A DNA stretch of 64,000 bases from Mansonella perstans (Eukaryota > Nematoda > Chromadorea > Rhabditida > Onchocercidae): the NCBI GenBank assembly GCA_037074765.1, contig JBAMDO010000044.1, positions 62,001-126,000 of the forward strand, read 5' to 3'. The translations under genes and the position numbers were made by a program. Positions 36,601-49,328 of this stretch are shown piece after piece. Position 1 is the stretch's first letter, and each line of letters starts with the position of its first letter. The notes beneath the pieces are model-generated. The model worked only from the letters and a program-made list of their open reading frames with translations, searched no databases and had not been told where the DNA came from.

Positions 36601-39600
36601 ATGTTAATAGATGATCACGATAAAGCAATTATAGTTCATCTTTTTTTTACAACCTTCTGTTTTCTAACAGCATTCATTCAAACTCGCAAAGTGCAGTACC
36701 TATACTGAATGTATAGTAACACAACTTATATTTCGTATTCCTTACTGATCATATTCAACATTGTCTTCTTCACAACGTCCATCCTCGTATTTCTTCCAGT
36801 CCATATTGTGCTTACATGTTGTAACCATAATTACGGATTGCCCATTGTGAAGGTGATAAAGAGAATCACGCGTTTCTGAACCAATTCCATAAACGTATCG
36901 TTTACCTTTGAAAGTTACCAAATACTTATCTTTCATTTTTAATGACCATTCCGCCTAAAAATGTTAGTTCACCATTCAGTTACAATTTCGTAAGTTATAT
37001 GTTTCATTAATGGTTTCATAAGCTGATTCAATTTAGGACCGTAGGAAGCTTATATAGAAATCATCGAACGTACGTTCTTCACTTCAAACAGGATCTGTGA
37101 CAGACTTAGTAGAAACAACGTTATACATTTGCAAGGGAACAAAAAAATTTTCTTTGCAGATACAAAACAAACCTTTACAGTCGTTCTTAATGGATGTTCC
37201 TTATGAAACAGCGGGAAAGACAAATCAAATTTCTCTCTGAATATCTGAAAAAGTACTCTCAGAAAGTTAGATCAGAAGTGCAGTTATTCCAAAACTAAGG
37301 ATCATCATGGCTCCACTTGGGAAATTTCACCCACGTTTGATGCAGGCCAGTAAGGGATAAGCAAATAAGCTTGCGTAAGTCACAGTGGAAGATCTATTTA
37401 GGAGGTGGAAGCGATGCACGGATTTTTCCATGATATCGTTGTCGAAGTTGATTCACCGGGGTAATATCAAAGGAGACTGCAGCATTTTTCTAACTTCATC
37501 CCTCGCCTTTCGCTATAGAGCTTTACAAGTGGGAAGAATTTTAGCTTGTGCAGTGAATTCCTTAGATGAAACATAGCATGCGTAGAACTGACCACACTCT
37601 TCATCCGACAGTGATGCAGAGATTCTCAAGTCATAGATTTTGGCTAGATTTAGGATTTTTTTCTTTTTCTTACATGGAAAGCCTTTGTAGGATCAAAATT
37701 TTGGATTTGAAGAAAATTTGTTCCTCTCATAGGATTAATGCCCAAAGACTAACAGGTTCTTCCTACGCGTGGACACACTTTGTCTAATCTTTCAGTTGGG
37801 ACCTGTCTAGTTTAGAAAACTTTGCTGGAGTCATACAATACTGCCAACATGGCTCACAACCTGACGAAGGTGTAAAAGCTTTTCTCCACGGCAAAGGAGT
37901 TTCCGTAAAATAAATAAATGGAGAAATTAAGCAACCGAAGGTGCTAAAAATCAAGGAAAAAATTCCCAAAAGATTTTCAAAAAAAATCTAAAAAAGAAAG
38001 ATAAAAAATGACAAAAAAAAAAGCGGCGATCAATGGAAGAACATTCGCGAAAACTAACCCGGGTATTTGCACTGGCACGAGCAATAACAGCATAGCCAGT
38101 ATCAAAACCAAGGTCATGATCCGAATAATCTGGATATGTACCATGATAAAGATTAAATATAATATGATTGCGGCCATGATTCCAAACTTCAGTCGGTAAA
38201 TTTCTTATCATTTCGTTAACATACTTTAAATAATTTTCACTAAAAATATAAATTCCTGAGTGTGGAAGAGCTGGAGAATAATTTCAAAGAAATTAAAATT
38301 GGCATAGCTAAACTGGGGAAAGAATGATAATTAATAGGAAAAAATAAGTACCTAATACCTTCTTTTATCCCGATCAACGGTATCGATGCTTAGAACAAAC
38401 AGGCAAGCCTTTTGAGGGTCATCGGTATAATATATACTTTCTCGGATAACCTAGAACACCCCACAGTAATCTTCATAATCGTCATTAAATCAATAAGCAA
38501 GAATTCGATGTCTGAACAAAGAAAAGAAAAGCGGATAACACTTTAATCAAAATTATTACTTAATCTAATTATTCCATTAATAAATCTCAGAACGAGATTT
38601 ATTAATGGAATAATAAATAATAAATTATTTATTATTCATAATAAATTTTTGGAATAATAAATTTATTAATGGAATAATAAACTATCAACAAAAGCGCACA
38701 GCAGAATAGGTCAAAAATAATCACAAGGAACATGGTGTAAGAAACCAGCTGTTTATTAATGATTTCAGATTCGATCAGCTAGTCCCTAATAATTTATCGC
38801 TTCTTCGTAGCTATATTTGAAGGCTTGGAAACTGTATCCTCTGTTTCACATTTATTGATGTTTTAACGGAAAATCCATTCAGGAAAAATGAACTGTAAGT
38901 CCACTTTGCACTTTTATTAGATACTAACAGATTAAAATTATGAATTACCATGCTGCAAGTAAGAAAAATATGAAATGTCACGTTAATTGTAAGAACTTAC
39001 TTTCAGTATGTTACTGTATACGATGGAAATCGTTGAGCTATTTTCCGACGGATAAACATATACACGAAATGCATCTTGCACTAAACATCGCGACAAATCG
39101 AAGCACTGTGACATCGTACATTCAGATACCCTTCAGAAAAGAGAAATGAATGAAAACTGACAATAAGCTAGAGTACTCACAAAAAAAGTTAAGGTCATTA
39201 GAGTTAGATTACATATCCTGGCAAAAACAACCTTCTTCCTTTCCACTTTTTGACTTAAAAAATTTAGCCTTAAAGAAATATATAACGGCCTATTGCCGCT
39301 AAAAAGAAGTGCAGTAGAAACCCATCACTAATCAAGCTAGATAATTAAGCTTAAACATTAAAATATGTAGTCAAACAAAAACTGAAATTAATTTGAAAGA
39401 ACTATACGAAACTCTGGTGGGAAATCCGAATCAAGAATGCATACTCACACTTTTTTTTTCAAAAATATTCACTGGATTCATTCAACTGTTACTCTAACAT
39501 TAATAAATAAAACGGCAGTTCGTCTGTCGTTAGTCTTGCAAAAGATGAATTAACGCAAAGTAAGCTGATTGTGTTTTTTTTTTTTTTTTTCAGTTAAACT

Positions 39601-39841
39601 GCTCATAACACCTGGAAACTGTTACACTTCATGATTTTATTAAATAAAATTATTGAACACACTTCATCGGCCATTCTTCGGCATGATATGGCGTCTGAAT
39701 ATTCCACAATCCCAGCTCAGTGATATAGGATGGTATTACAGGCACTTCTGATGTTAACTTGTGGTAACGTTGATAGCCAATAAGCGATCCCAAAATGAGC
39801 GAAAAAATTCCCAGCAATGAATAACGTGCAGTAGCTTTCAT
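33649..39841 (-). CDS. Exostosin-1, heparan sulfate polymerase subunit (14 exons)
   Basis: EXT1 builds heparan sulfate chains in the Golgi, together with EXT2. Exons (minus): 39663-39841, 39001-39130, 38359-38450, 38059-38239, 37173-37244, 36746-36954, 36107-36308, 35745-35864, 35457-35657, 35060-35149, 34777-34950, 34392-34474, 34095-34287, 33649-33771. All phases agree and give 682 aa, close to animal EXT1. Residues 7-23 are a type II signal anchor. The GT47 domain (about 60-400) holds [59 protein letters not shown] and [14 protein letters not shown]64 domain follows (about 425-682), with [25 protein letters not shown] and a Cys pair near 592 and 639, ending [12 protein letters not shown]. 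The DxD metal site of this domain reads Asp517-Glu-Arg519. The C. elegans homologue rib-1 lacks the C-terminal domain. Exon 12 and 13 acceptors are the least certain. Confidence 0.93.
37300..37640 (+). repeat. LTR-related repeat fragment in an exostosin intron
   Basis: Positions 37345-37415 share a run including CAAATAAGCTTGC, CAGTGGAAG and GCGATGCACG with 7855-7915, where the corresponding bases are CAAATAAGCTTGC, CAGTGGAAG and GCAATGCACG. It sits in the intron between exostosin exons 4 and 5, in opposite orientation to the gene. The intron block 37250-38050 is GC-richer than neighbouring introns, so the insert may be longer. Limits are estimates. Confidence 0.5.
38568..38614. repeat. 21-bp perfect hairpin in an exostosin intron, with a third partial copy
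   Basis: TTATTCCATTAATAAATCTC (38569-38588) is the exact reverse complement of 38594-38613, around the loop AGAAC. One further base pair extends it outward. The right arm recurs directly at about 38660-38679 (ATTTATTAATGGAATAATAA). It lies in the intron between exons 2 and 3 of exostosin. Confidence 0.8.
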
Positions 39842-40993
39842 CTTTCCTCGACACCACTATCTTTTATAAACGTTAATTAAACCATCAACTAATCTGCGAT
39901 TCATGTAAGAGGCTTACGTCCCACATTTTCACATCAAGCCACGTAAAACTAACCTGAAAAACAACATATCCGCCAAAATGACGAGAAATAAGAAAACATT
40001 AGCAACACACTCTCACGTCATACATGATTATCCCTCATCTTATGCATTATTATGCATTATCATCCCTCGTGCCATATATCACCATCCTTTACGTCATACA
40101 CCACCTCCACCTCACGTATTAATGAATCGACATTATTTTCGACGGATATCCCACGTTTGAATGAACGTGAGGACGCCAGCTACCAGTTTGAGACGATATG
40201 AAAACTACGTCTCACTTTATTTGCTAAGCAAGAAATTTTAGATAGGATTTAAAAAAACAAATTAAAAAAGAAAACGAAAAAAAAAAAGGACAGAAAATGA
40301 AGCCAAACAGTAAATAAAACAAATAATAAAAATGCTCTTATGTTTTGGCTCTATGTGGTTGCAACCTCGTCTTTGTCATCAAATTTGAGCCTAAGTAAGA
40401 TAAATTTAAATATAATGATTCAGAAATTTTCAAAACGCTTGAAATTTGGGTAAACAAATGAGTTCAGAATGTGTCAATTCAAATCTTAAAAAAATATGGA
40501 TTAATTTGGAATGCTGGAATTCCATGTATTATTATTTCATAGCATTAAAAATTCAATTTATTTCGAAAGAAATTTAAATTTCTTTCCTTGTCTGCACATT
40601 TTAACATCTGTTTTATTATATCACTGAAATTTCTACAGATTGTCTGTTTGTTTTTGAAAACATCATGAAAAGTTAGCGTAAGTTTTAGGCTTCCTAAAAA
40701 GCATAAATTATTAAGTTTAATATCACTTGAAACATTTACACATTGCAGTGGTGAATTAAACAACTTTAATATATGGATCGAAACGTTGCAAATACCAAGT
40801 TTTCATATTAAATCATACGTGTTTATTATTAAACTTATGAAGGAATTCACTGCTGAATGGAAAACAGCTTAAACATTTCTGTATAGTTAGATTTGAAACG
40901 GAATATTTTTGAAACATATTAGAATTGCTTTCTACAGTATTCACTTTGACCACACAGTTTGACTTTTGACGGTTTGACTATTTTACTGTATAA
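39842..40993. other. Region upstream of exostosin
   Basis: This holds the presumed exostosin promoter. On the minus strand, TTATAAAAG lies about 20 bases before the ATG and might be a weak trans-splice acceptor. From 40020 to 40110, CATCC/ATTATGCATT units recur irregularly. No other gene was recognised. Confidence 0.4.
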
Positions 40994-41110
40994 TTTGAGC
41001 AAGGACACAACCTTGTTTCATACCACACCATTCAACTGCGCTTGCCAATGTCATAGTTGATATATGATACACGGAGCTTGGATGCATTGGATGCGTTTTA
41101 ATTCTAGTAA
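40994..41110 (-). mobile_element. Fragment of LINE-type reverse transcriptase
   Basis: On the minus strand 40994-41034 reads AATGGTGTG then, after a small shift, codons for MKQGCVLAQ. This matches the reverse transcriptase motif NGVKQGCVLAP of non-LTR retrotransposons, just before the catalytic domain. The surrounding frame is open for about 44 codons from an ATG near 41120, but the rest has decayed and no YxDD motif is seen. It is a short relic. Confidence 0.5.
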
Positions 41111-41518
41111 CGGTCATCATCGGACACTAAACAGGAATTTTTCAGTTCATATTGAAAAGATATAAAGGGCAGTTAGAGTAGCACTACTTAGTCGATAGGT
41201 TAAGAAGATATATAAAAATGAGACTGGAAACAATATCAGGATGCAAATTCTGGATGAAAACGAAATACTTAAATAAATGTATCAGTAGTACAGTTAAAAT
41301 ATTGATGTAACACTGATCAATCACAAGATGATGGCAATCATCATATGCAAAATCGTGGAAAAAATCGCCCTAATCGTATCCAATCATTCGTAGACAATAG
41401 TGTAAAGTATTTTGAAATAACATCATTATCATGTGATGGTCGGTCTGTACAGCCAAGGCAACTGATCTGAAATTATTACTGCATTTTTACAAAATGATTT
41501 GAACTAAGGATTTTACAT

Positions 41519-41549
41519 GTAGTAGTAGTAGTAGTAGTAGTAGTAGTAA
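41519..41549 (+). repeat. (GTA)n microsatellite
   Basis: Ten consecutive GTA units occur in noncoding sequence. Confidence 0.9.
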
Positions 41550-42431
41550 TAGGCGTGAGAAATTACACTGCAACATTTTAATGTCCCCACCGGGGAAACC
41601 CCTTGTTTCTCATTTTGATGTAATATCATCTGGTGGCATAATATGTCTCCACCTGCTGTGCTCGACATTACAGTTGCTTGTGAGTGGTCAAATAATGATC
41701 ATTTGTACTCGGATAATGTTGACACGGAAGACGGTATATATAGAAGATGAAAAAGATATTAGAAATTAAACCATCTATCCAGTGTTATCGAATGCTATCA
41801 CTTCATTTACTTATCAAAAATTTCCTTTTTCATTTTAATATTTCTTGTAAATTTTACAGATATTGCTATATTTCATTTTATTCAACGGATGATGATAAAA
41901 GATAAAGGGATAATAATGGAAGCAAGTTAGTGGTAATGCTAATGCTACTGTATTGATATTATTAAACTGTTAATGATAATGGTAGGATAATTTCCTGTTA
42001 GCTTGGCAAACTATGAATTTAAAATATATTATCAGCTAAAAGCATTGATCGAAAGATGGTTCTCAACAAATGATTCTTCGCGATAGCTAAGGCAACTTTC
42101 CAAATATTTGGATAAAATATTAAAACAAATATCATTTGGTTTGGAGAAAGGGAGAAGAAAAAAGAAAAAAACCATTATTAAATAAATTTATATAAATTGA
42201 AATGTTCTTCGAAACATTGTCATTAGAACATGGTTGAGGAAGGATAATGGAAGAAAGATGTGGAATTAAAAGAAAAGGGGTAAAGAGAGATTGATATTAA
42301 TACTGTTGGTAGTTGATACAAGCGATGTGATTAAGAATAATCAACTGATAACTGTCGGTAGCAGAGGAAGCGAGAAATGATATCTATGCTCCTTTATGCT
42401 CCTTTTCTTTCCAGTACAAATAATGCTGCTT

Positions 42432-42617
42432 AGTGATGATGATGATGATGATGATGGTGATAATCAAGGTTGCAATGGCAATATGAAGACTGCGGCTGCT
42501 ATATTTGATCATTTCATCATTTGCATTCCGCTAAATGATATATCATCATCATTATCTTTAGTAAGATGGAAAATGATAATGATGGTGATAATAATGATGT
42601 GTTGATGATGATGACGA
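42432..42617 (+). repeat. (GAT)n-rich microsatellite cluster
   Basis: GAT repeats occur perfectly at 42435-42456 and, degenerate and on either strand, up to 42617. A frame through it would encode an Asp run, but nothing around it looks coding. Confidence 0.8.
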
Positions 42618-44223
42618 TCGTGTGTCGCTGTCATCTCAACCAATCACCTCAATCATACCTTTATAATACTTGCAGGCGTTGAATATTTCACAAATTTATT
42701 CCTCAAATCTACGATATATTTCATTTTACACTATCTTTATCTTTTTGCATTTTCGTTACGATTTATTTATGTAAGAACAAGTTGAATTAAATACCTTCGT
42801 TTTTCAACTAATATTAAAGCGTGGAATAACAATAATTAGGTTATGCATGTTATGCATCAAAATTGAATAATACGTCAGGTTATGCATCAAAAAAATTGAA
42901 TAATTTTGCTCGATCAGAATTGAATTTAATATTTATAAAAATAGTTTTCTTAACTGGTACTTTTATTTTATAAAGAGACAGAGGTATATAGCATATTTGC
43001 AATTTCTCATATTTTCTTTGACAAAATTATTTCAGTTTTTCAGGAAAAATAATTAGTCTCCTATTTTTCTTCAACAGGAAATCAAAAACGTAGATCGTAA
43101 TAAAGTGCCGATAACGTAGAGGTTCCAGTGATGATGCGTAGAAATATTATAACTTTAAGTATATGATATCACATGCTCATAAATCATTGATGTCAAGATT
43201 TCTGCAAGAAAGTTAACTGAATATCTTTCCTTTGTTGTTTGTCATTATCATTAATATATTTTACATCTAAATTATTGCTTGTCTCTGCAGCAACATGATA
43301 CAGAATTGCTTATGTCATTCAAACATTTGTCGTATGCGTATACGTGACCCCAAACCAAATGGCATAATTATGTGTTGCATTTATAAAATATGTGATAGTT
43401 ATTATTCATCGAACAACGGTAGCATTCTCATAAATGACACTTAGATTAAATAATCTTTGGAACTGAAAAAAATTGTTGTTCATTAGAAGAATTTACCCAT
43501 TTCAATCACTTTTTTTTCAATTATTTACCATCCTTCTCTGATTTTTCAAGGACAATTAATATCATATCAAATGAAAACCGCACTGTCTTTATTGATCCAA
43601 TGAAACTGGTTTTTTTCTCAAAAAATTTATGAATTTAGATACGGTCACTAAGTTGATTTTCTCCATCTTCTTATCTTTCCATGTATACATTAGAAATCTA
43701 CTTTTTAAAGTGCAACAGTTCAAGTTTTCCGATTTCCATTTGCTAATCATTATCAAAGCTAATTAAATTGATGGAAAATTGAATTGTTGAAACTCATCGT
43801 ACCCTTTATTAGATTGTACTACAACAGATAAGTTAGACAATTTTTACTAGTTATCAAAATTGGTGTTACCGCGGGTAACTTGAGTTGTTTGCATATATCA
43901 TGTATCGTATTCGTCGCTAATCGCTCAGCAAGTATATCATCAATTTTCATTGCAGATGACCTAATGCATACTGTAACAGGCGAGCAGGACAGCATGGTAT
44001 CACTTCCAGTATCATTGCTACTACTTGAAGATATTTCACAAAAGTGTGACGATTGGACGGACGGATGATGACGATGATGACAATGTTTTCTTTTCCTTTC
44101 TTTCTTTTCTTTCCAAAAAAAAATTTTCTTTTTTTGATATTTAAAAATTTCGGTGTTAAATGAATTACCACATTTTACTTTAACCAGCCGTTTCGCTTTT
44201 CAAATTTCTTTCAATTTTTATAG

Positions 44224-44359
44224 ATTTCTTGTCTATAATTGACTACACTGATTGGCTTAGAGAAATGAAACCTGTTCTTATGGGAGTAATACCGCCAGTA
44301 ACAGCATCAGTAATGACAACAACAACACTAATAACTACTACTATTACGTTTAATAGCAA
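44224..44359 (+). CDS. Candidate single exon, possibly the first helix of a peptide GPCR
   Basis: After the acceptor TTTTTATAG the frame reads FLSIIDYTDWLREMKPVLMG, then VIPPVTASVMTTTTLITTTI, then TFNSK before a donor (GCAA, GTATTT). An aromatic/acidic stretch before a proline and a hydrophobic helix ending in a basic residue resembles the start of helix 1 in invertebrate neuropeptide receptors. No adjoining exon with the expected helix 2 motif was found, so the call is weak. Confidence 0.25.
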
Positions 44360-45784
44360 GTATTTTAAAAGCTGAAAACATATTGAAAATAAGAAGAAGA
44401 AAACGAAATTTTAGCGAAAGGTATAGGTGAATTTATGAGGAGGTGGAGAAGGATAAAGACAGGGTCAGATCATTTCATAAAATGTTGCAAATGCAATTTT
44501 CATTTTGAAAACTTTTCGTCAAGCAACTGACATAAATCTAATTTGCATTACACTTCAAAACTTCGAAGATCGCAGAAATTTTGTCATTTTGCTTGATTTC
44601 GCTTATTGGTTTGCAGCATAGCAATAGATCAAGTGTGTTTGCAAGAACAAAATTTGCAGATTTCAGTGCTCAAATAAGGATAATTTTTGTCTTATGTAAA
44701 TAAGTTGATCAATTTACATTTGTTTTATTTCTTAATACTACATCCATTGAGTATAATGATGCATAAAATTGAACATATTCATGATAAGCAATTACATTCA
44801 TACAACATTATAACTATCTGTTCGTCAGATAAAAGAGAACCACTTATATATTTTGGTGATCTGCTTGAACGTGATTTACCTAGCTCATGTTTATCATTTA
44901 TCGTTTCTTGCTATCACTCATACAGCAATGATCTGCTGCAAGAGCATTAAATTAAATTTTGGCTATTTCCAGCTGACATTGCCTTAATTTAATTGGATAT
45001 ACAAAGTGAATTAAGGAATTTAGTTCTTATTTGACCTGTTTCATATTTTCACTATTAAGAACTTTTATTTAATTGCATGCACCTCGTGTCTATCTTATAA
45101 ATGAATGTAAAAGTGAACGATAAGTGAACAAACTCGATTGCTTGTACTTAAAATATGAAGTAATAACTATAGGTGCTTAGCTACAGGAACTTCCTTAGCA
45201 TAGGATTTGATTAATTAATGATTCTTTAGTTTCTTTTAGATGATTGTCAACCAAATAAAATAAGTAATTTTAGTTCACGGAGCAAATGGAGAGAGCACAT
45301 TGAAATAATGAATGAAAAATGTTCATCTATCATCATCTTGTTCTAGTTGTTTTAATCATACAAAAGTAAATTTCGATTGACGAAGTTTTTTTTTTGTTTC
45401 TTTTCTTTCTTCATGTTGTCATATGGTGATAAGGACAGAACAAGTGTGTACAACAGAAGGAAGGAAAAGAAAAGGAATGACAAGATGACGGATGTGAAAA
45501 GAGCAAAAGGTGAACTTTTCCGAGCGTTGTTGCAATATTATGTAGAATTTTCATCGTTGTTAAGTGCGGAAATCACTATTTGCTAATTATATCATCCCTT
45601 GCTTATTTTTATTTATCAGATTGCAAGTAGAAGCAGAGCAGAAAGATGATAATGAAGCATAACAATTCATCCGGATTAAAAATTTGGAAAATGATCCATT
45701 TTGATCCGACTCATTCTGATTAGCATTTTCCGTTTTTCTCCTCATATTCTTTTCCATTTATCATATTTAACTATGTAAAACTTC

Positions 45785-45800
45785 AAGATACCGGTATCTT
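45785..45800. repeat. 16-bp perfect palindrome
   Basis: AAGATACCGGTATCTT is self-complementary, and AAAGATAC recurs just after it at 45803-45810. Function unknown. Confidence 0.6.
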
Positions 45801-45920
45801 AAAAAGATACTGCTTGGCAGATTACGTCAGTACCATTTTCGGTATAATTCATAGGTTTACAATGTATTCTGATAGGTTTCAACTTAATGTAAGTATGTGT
45901 ATGTGTATATTTCACTACAG

Positions 45921-46065
45921 ATTAATCAGTGCTATGGTTGATCTTGTATTCACAAAGGATTACCGTAAGCAACTTCATAAAATTAAGCAATCAGACTATC
46001 CATCTGTTCATTTTTCAAATAGTAAAAGAAAGAAAAATTCCATCACAAGTTCAATATTAGTATAA
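45921..46065 (+). CDS. Candidate last exon of a G-protein-coupled receptor
   Basis: After the acceptor CACTACAG the frame reads LISAMVDLVFTKDYRKQLHK, then a hydrophilic basic tail and a TAA at 46063-46065. The pattern of a small/hydrophobic helix end followed by FTKDYRKQL matches the junction of helix 7 and the cytoplasmic tail of rhodopsin-class receptors. No in-phase upstream exon could be joined: the frame is also open upstream to 45814, across a possible 32-base intron that does not keep phase. Confidence 0.35.
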
Positions 46066-48989
46066 TATAGACAGAATTGAATAATATCATGAATTTTAAT
46101 GGGAAATGAAATGTTTGTATTTTTATCTATATATAGAAATAATTGAATTTTGATTTATAATTAATTATTTGCAATAAAATGAGATTATGGTTTATACCTT
46201 TTTAATGTTCACAAATAATTTTTGTAGATAGATAAGCAATTTTTACTGCAAAATCGATCATAATTTTTAATCATTATTTTTATGCATATATTTAATTGAA
46301 ATATGGGCGTAGAGAATCATTACGAAAGAATCATTATGAATCACTACGTTTTTATAATTAGCAAGTTAATTAAAATAATTGATTAAAGAGTGTATAAAAT
46401 ATGTTGGATAAAATTTAGCTTTATTTTTTACAATTTATGATAGCTGTAAGAGGCAAAAACAAATTTCTCAACGACATCTTGATTTGATTTATCAATGGCT
46501 ATTATGATGTTTCATTGAAAGAAATTTCTATCATTATCATTTGATCAAAGTGTATTGGAACCAAAGAGGCGTAAATATGTCATCCATATTTCTAAAACGA
46601 AAAAAAAAAGATAATGCTGATATTCAATTCTGATATTGATGACGATGATGATGATGATTGCTGATGCAATGAGCGCAGATCAGGTCCGGTGATAACAGTT
46701 TCTATCCGACATTTCTGCTTCTTGCTCGAAAATCAGCTGGATTTGAACAGCATCATTGTCTACAGAACATTTGTACATATATACTTTTTTTTTCTCTGAG
46801 CTGCTTTATATTTAGTCATCATTTCATATTTTTTTGTAGTTATTTCATATTATTTTCTCATACAGATCACTGCCGGTCAACTTACGTCATAAAAAAAAAA
46901 TTGATTTTAGAAAGTTTTAGAAGCGGGAAGAAAAAAGTAATAGTTGCTGAAAGTCTTTAACTGTAGGATCGGAAAGGAAGGGATTAGATAAAATGAAGTT
47001 GAAGTACTCTAAGAGGATTTTTCGCTTACCTTTCGGCATGATTTATATTTAGGTGTGCAACTTCTGATCATACTGTTTTGTTTCTTTTATTTCGACGAAT
47101 AATTTATTTAGTAAGAAAGAGATTGATTTAGTCAAGTTATGATTTCTAATTATCATAAAGCGTTTGCAGGCATGTAGCTTGTAATAAGCTTATAGGATAT
47201 ATAAGTTTGTCCTTTGTGATAATGGGATAATGCTAAATTAATGAACTAAAATAACTTGGGGAGTTTTTCTGCTCTTTACATAATTATTAGTTAAATTGAA
47301 ATGATCCATTTAGCAGTTGTTAGTGATAAACATGAACGTAAACTTGTGCAATAGCTCGGCAGCTCCTTCTGTTCAGGCTAATTTTAAAACTTCGGAAATA
47401 TCATTCAGTTTGAATTTTCAATTAGTAAATGATCTGTGATTAACTAATAGCCACCGCCTGTTTAGATTAATTCATTGGATGAAATGATGTTTTGGTGATT
47501 TTATATTGTAAACTGCTTTCAACAAAAGAGTCTGATACTATCATCATTGTTGTTATTGCTATTATCACTGAAGTAGTACTACTTATCACCTAGCAAAATC
47601 ATGCAGACAATAATAACAAATGATCTATATAATCAACTGCTAGCCAACACTTAATTATATTTAAATACTCAATTTTTCGCTCTCCAAAGTAACCCTGTTT
47701 GTTACTTATAATATTACTAATCAACGAAGAGCAACAAAGCTAATTGATGAAGGCAGTCATGATGGAGAAACTCCATATTCACACTGGCGAGTAACCGAAA
47801 TCCTCATGTCAATCAGGTCATTAATAAATTTCAATGTCAACCAACTCTTTCTTTTCCTCCATCAACCTTTCTATTGCTTGCCTATATATCATGCAAAAGT
47901 AGTGATTGTGAAGTGTTAACACTAGTATTAAAACTGTTTAGTATAACAGCTATTGTAAAACAGAAAAAAAACGAGTAAAATTATAGTTTAATGAATAGAA
48001 AGAAATTAAAACTGTCGAGTGTGATTTATTGATAAATGATCATTAATTATTGGAATGAACGAAATTTCCTTCTAAACTAGGGTACAATCAGAAAGAGGGT
48101 ATCGGTCATTCAGTCAATCGGTCGACATGAACTTCCTCAGATGCCGCAATCAAAGATTCTGAATGAAGATTCGCTGATGGCTGATAAGATAAGAGAGCGA
48201 GACTGATTTCTTGAAGGTCATCAAACCATTGGCAATGATAATTGCCGGCAATAGTACTCATTTCACAACTACTATCTCTCTACAATCATTTGCCATCCCT
48301 TCGTCTTTTTCTTATTCTCAAGCAACATTTTGTCAATCATGATTTCTCACCTAATTCATGAATATATTGCAGAATGAAAAAAAGTACTGATAAATTATCA
48401 CAAATTCAATTTTGTTTGCAGAAAAAAAACATTTCCTTTATCATTGCGGTCTTGTGGTATTACTTAAATTGCGACATAATATACTAATACAAAAGGCATC
48501 GGACATGGATCATTTGATTAATAGATATTATCGAGTAGGATATCATTCATTGAAACATATAGGCCATAGCAACTCTGTTTTGATAATTTCTGATTGTTTT
48601 CTATCTGACTTCAACAATTCAGATCAATCATAATGGTACTTGCTTGAATAAAACATTGTGAAGCATAGAAAAATGATAATCATTTTAATTAAAAACTAGT
48701 GGAAAAAAGTAATGATTTGGTAACAGTCTGAATGATATAAGTACTTATCAGTAAGAATTTAACAAACTAGTCAAATGAAATCTTCCAATCAATTTTATCA
48801 AATTTCAATAAGTAACGAATTTCAAATAGGTATCACAACCCTTTCTTCATTCTATTCGTTTCTTTGATAATGCGTTAGGCATGGCATGCAATAAGCATAT
48901 AGCATTTTTTTTAGCTATTTTCTCCGAGCAAAAATTTTGATATCGGATGATAGGTTTGGTCGGCACAACTGGGAACCCTTCTCCAAATT

Positions 48990-49132
48990 CTACAACTATC
49001 ATCATCACCGATACCAACATTATCTCATCTCATCTCTTCTACTACAAACTATCACTACCATCACCGCCACTACCACTACCATCATCATTTCACTGACACC
49101 CCATTACCGCCATTACTGTCACTACTGCTATG
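48990..49132 (+). repeat. Degenerate (ACC/ATC) triplet tract
   Basis: About 140 bases are built from ATC, ACC and ACT triplets with almost no G, opposite in character to the purine-rich tract that follows 100 bases later. Confidence 0.7.
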
Positions 49133-49233
49133 ATCAGTTTCATCAATCCGTATTAATTATTAATAGTTATCACTCAGCAAAACTTTCATTTCAATTTCAT
49201 TTCACGCTATATTTTCGATAGAAATAATTTTCT

Positions 49234-49328
49234 CGAAAAGAGCGAGAGCAAGAAGAGAAAGAGAGAAAGAGAAGAACGAAAAACCGAAGTGAGAAGAAAA
49301 AGTGCGAGAGAAGAAAAAAGAAAAAACT
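49234..49328 (+). repeat. Polypurine tract
   Basis: About 95 bases are nearly all A and G (AGAG/GAAA mixtures) with a few C and T interruptions. Confidence 0.7.

Noticed and set aside
38008..38199. Plus-strand frame overlapping exostosin exon 4
   Set aside because: It is the antisense shadow of a strongly conserved exostosin exon.
42396..42605. Frame with an Asp run
   Set aside because: The Asp run comes from a GAT microsatellite; flanks are not coding-like.
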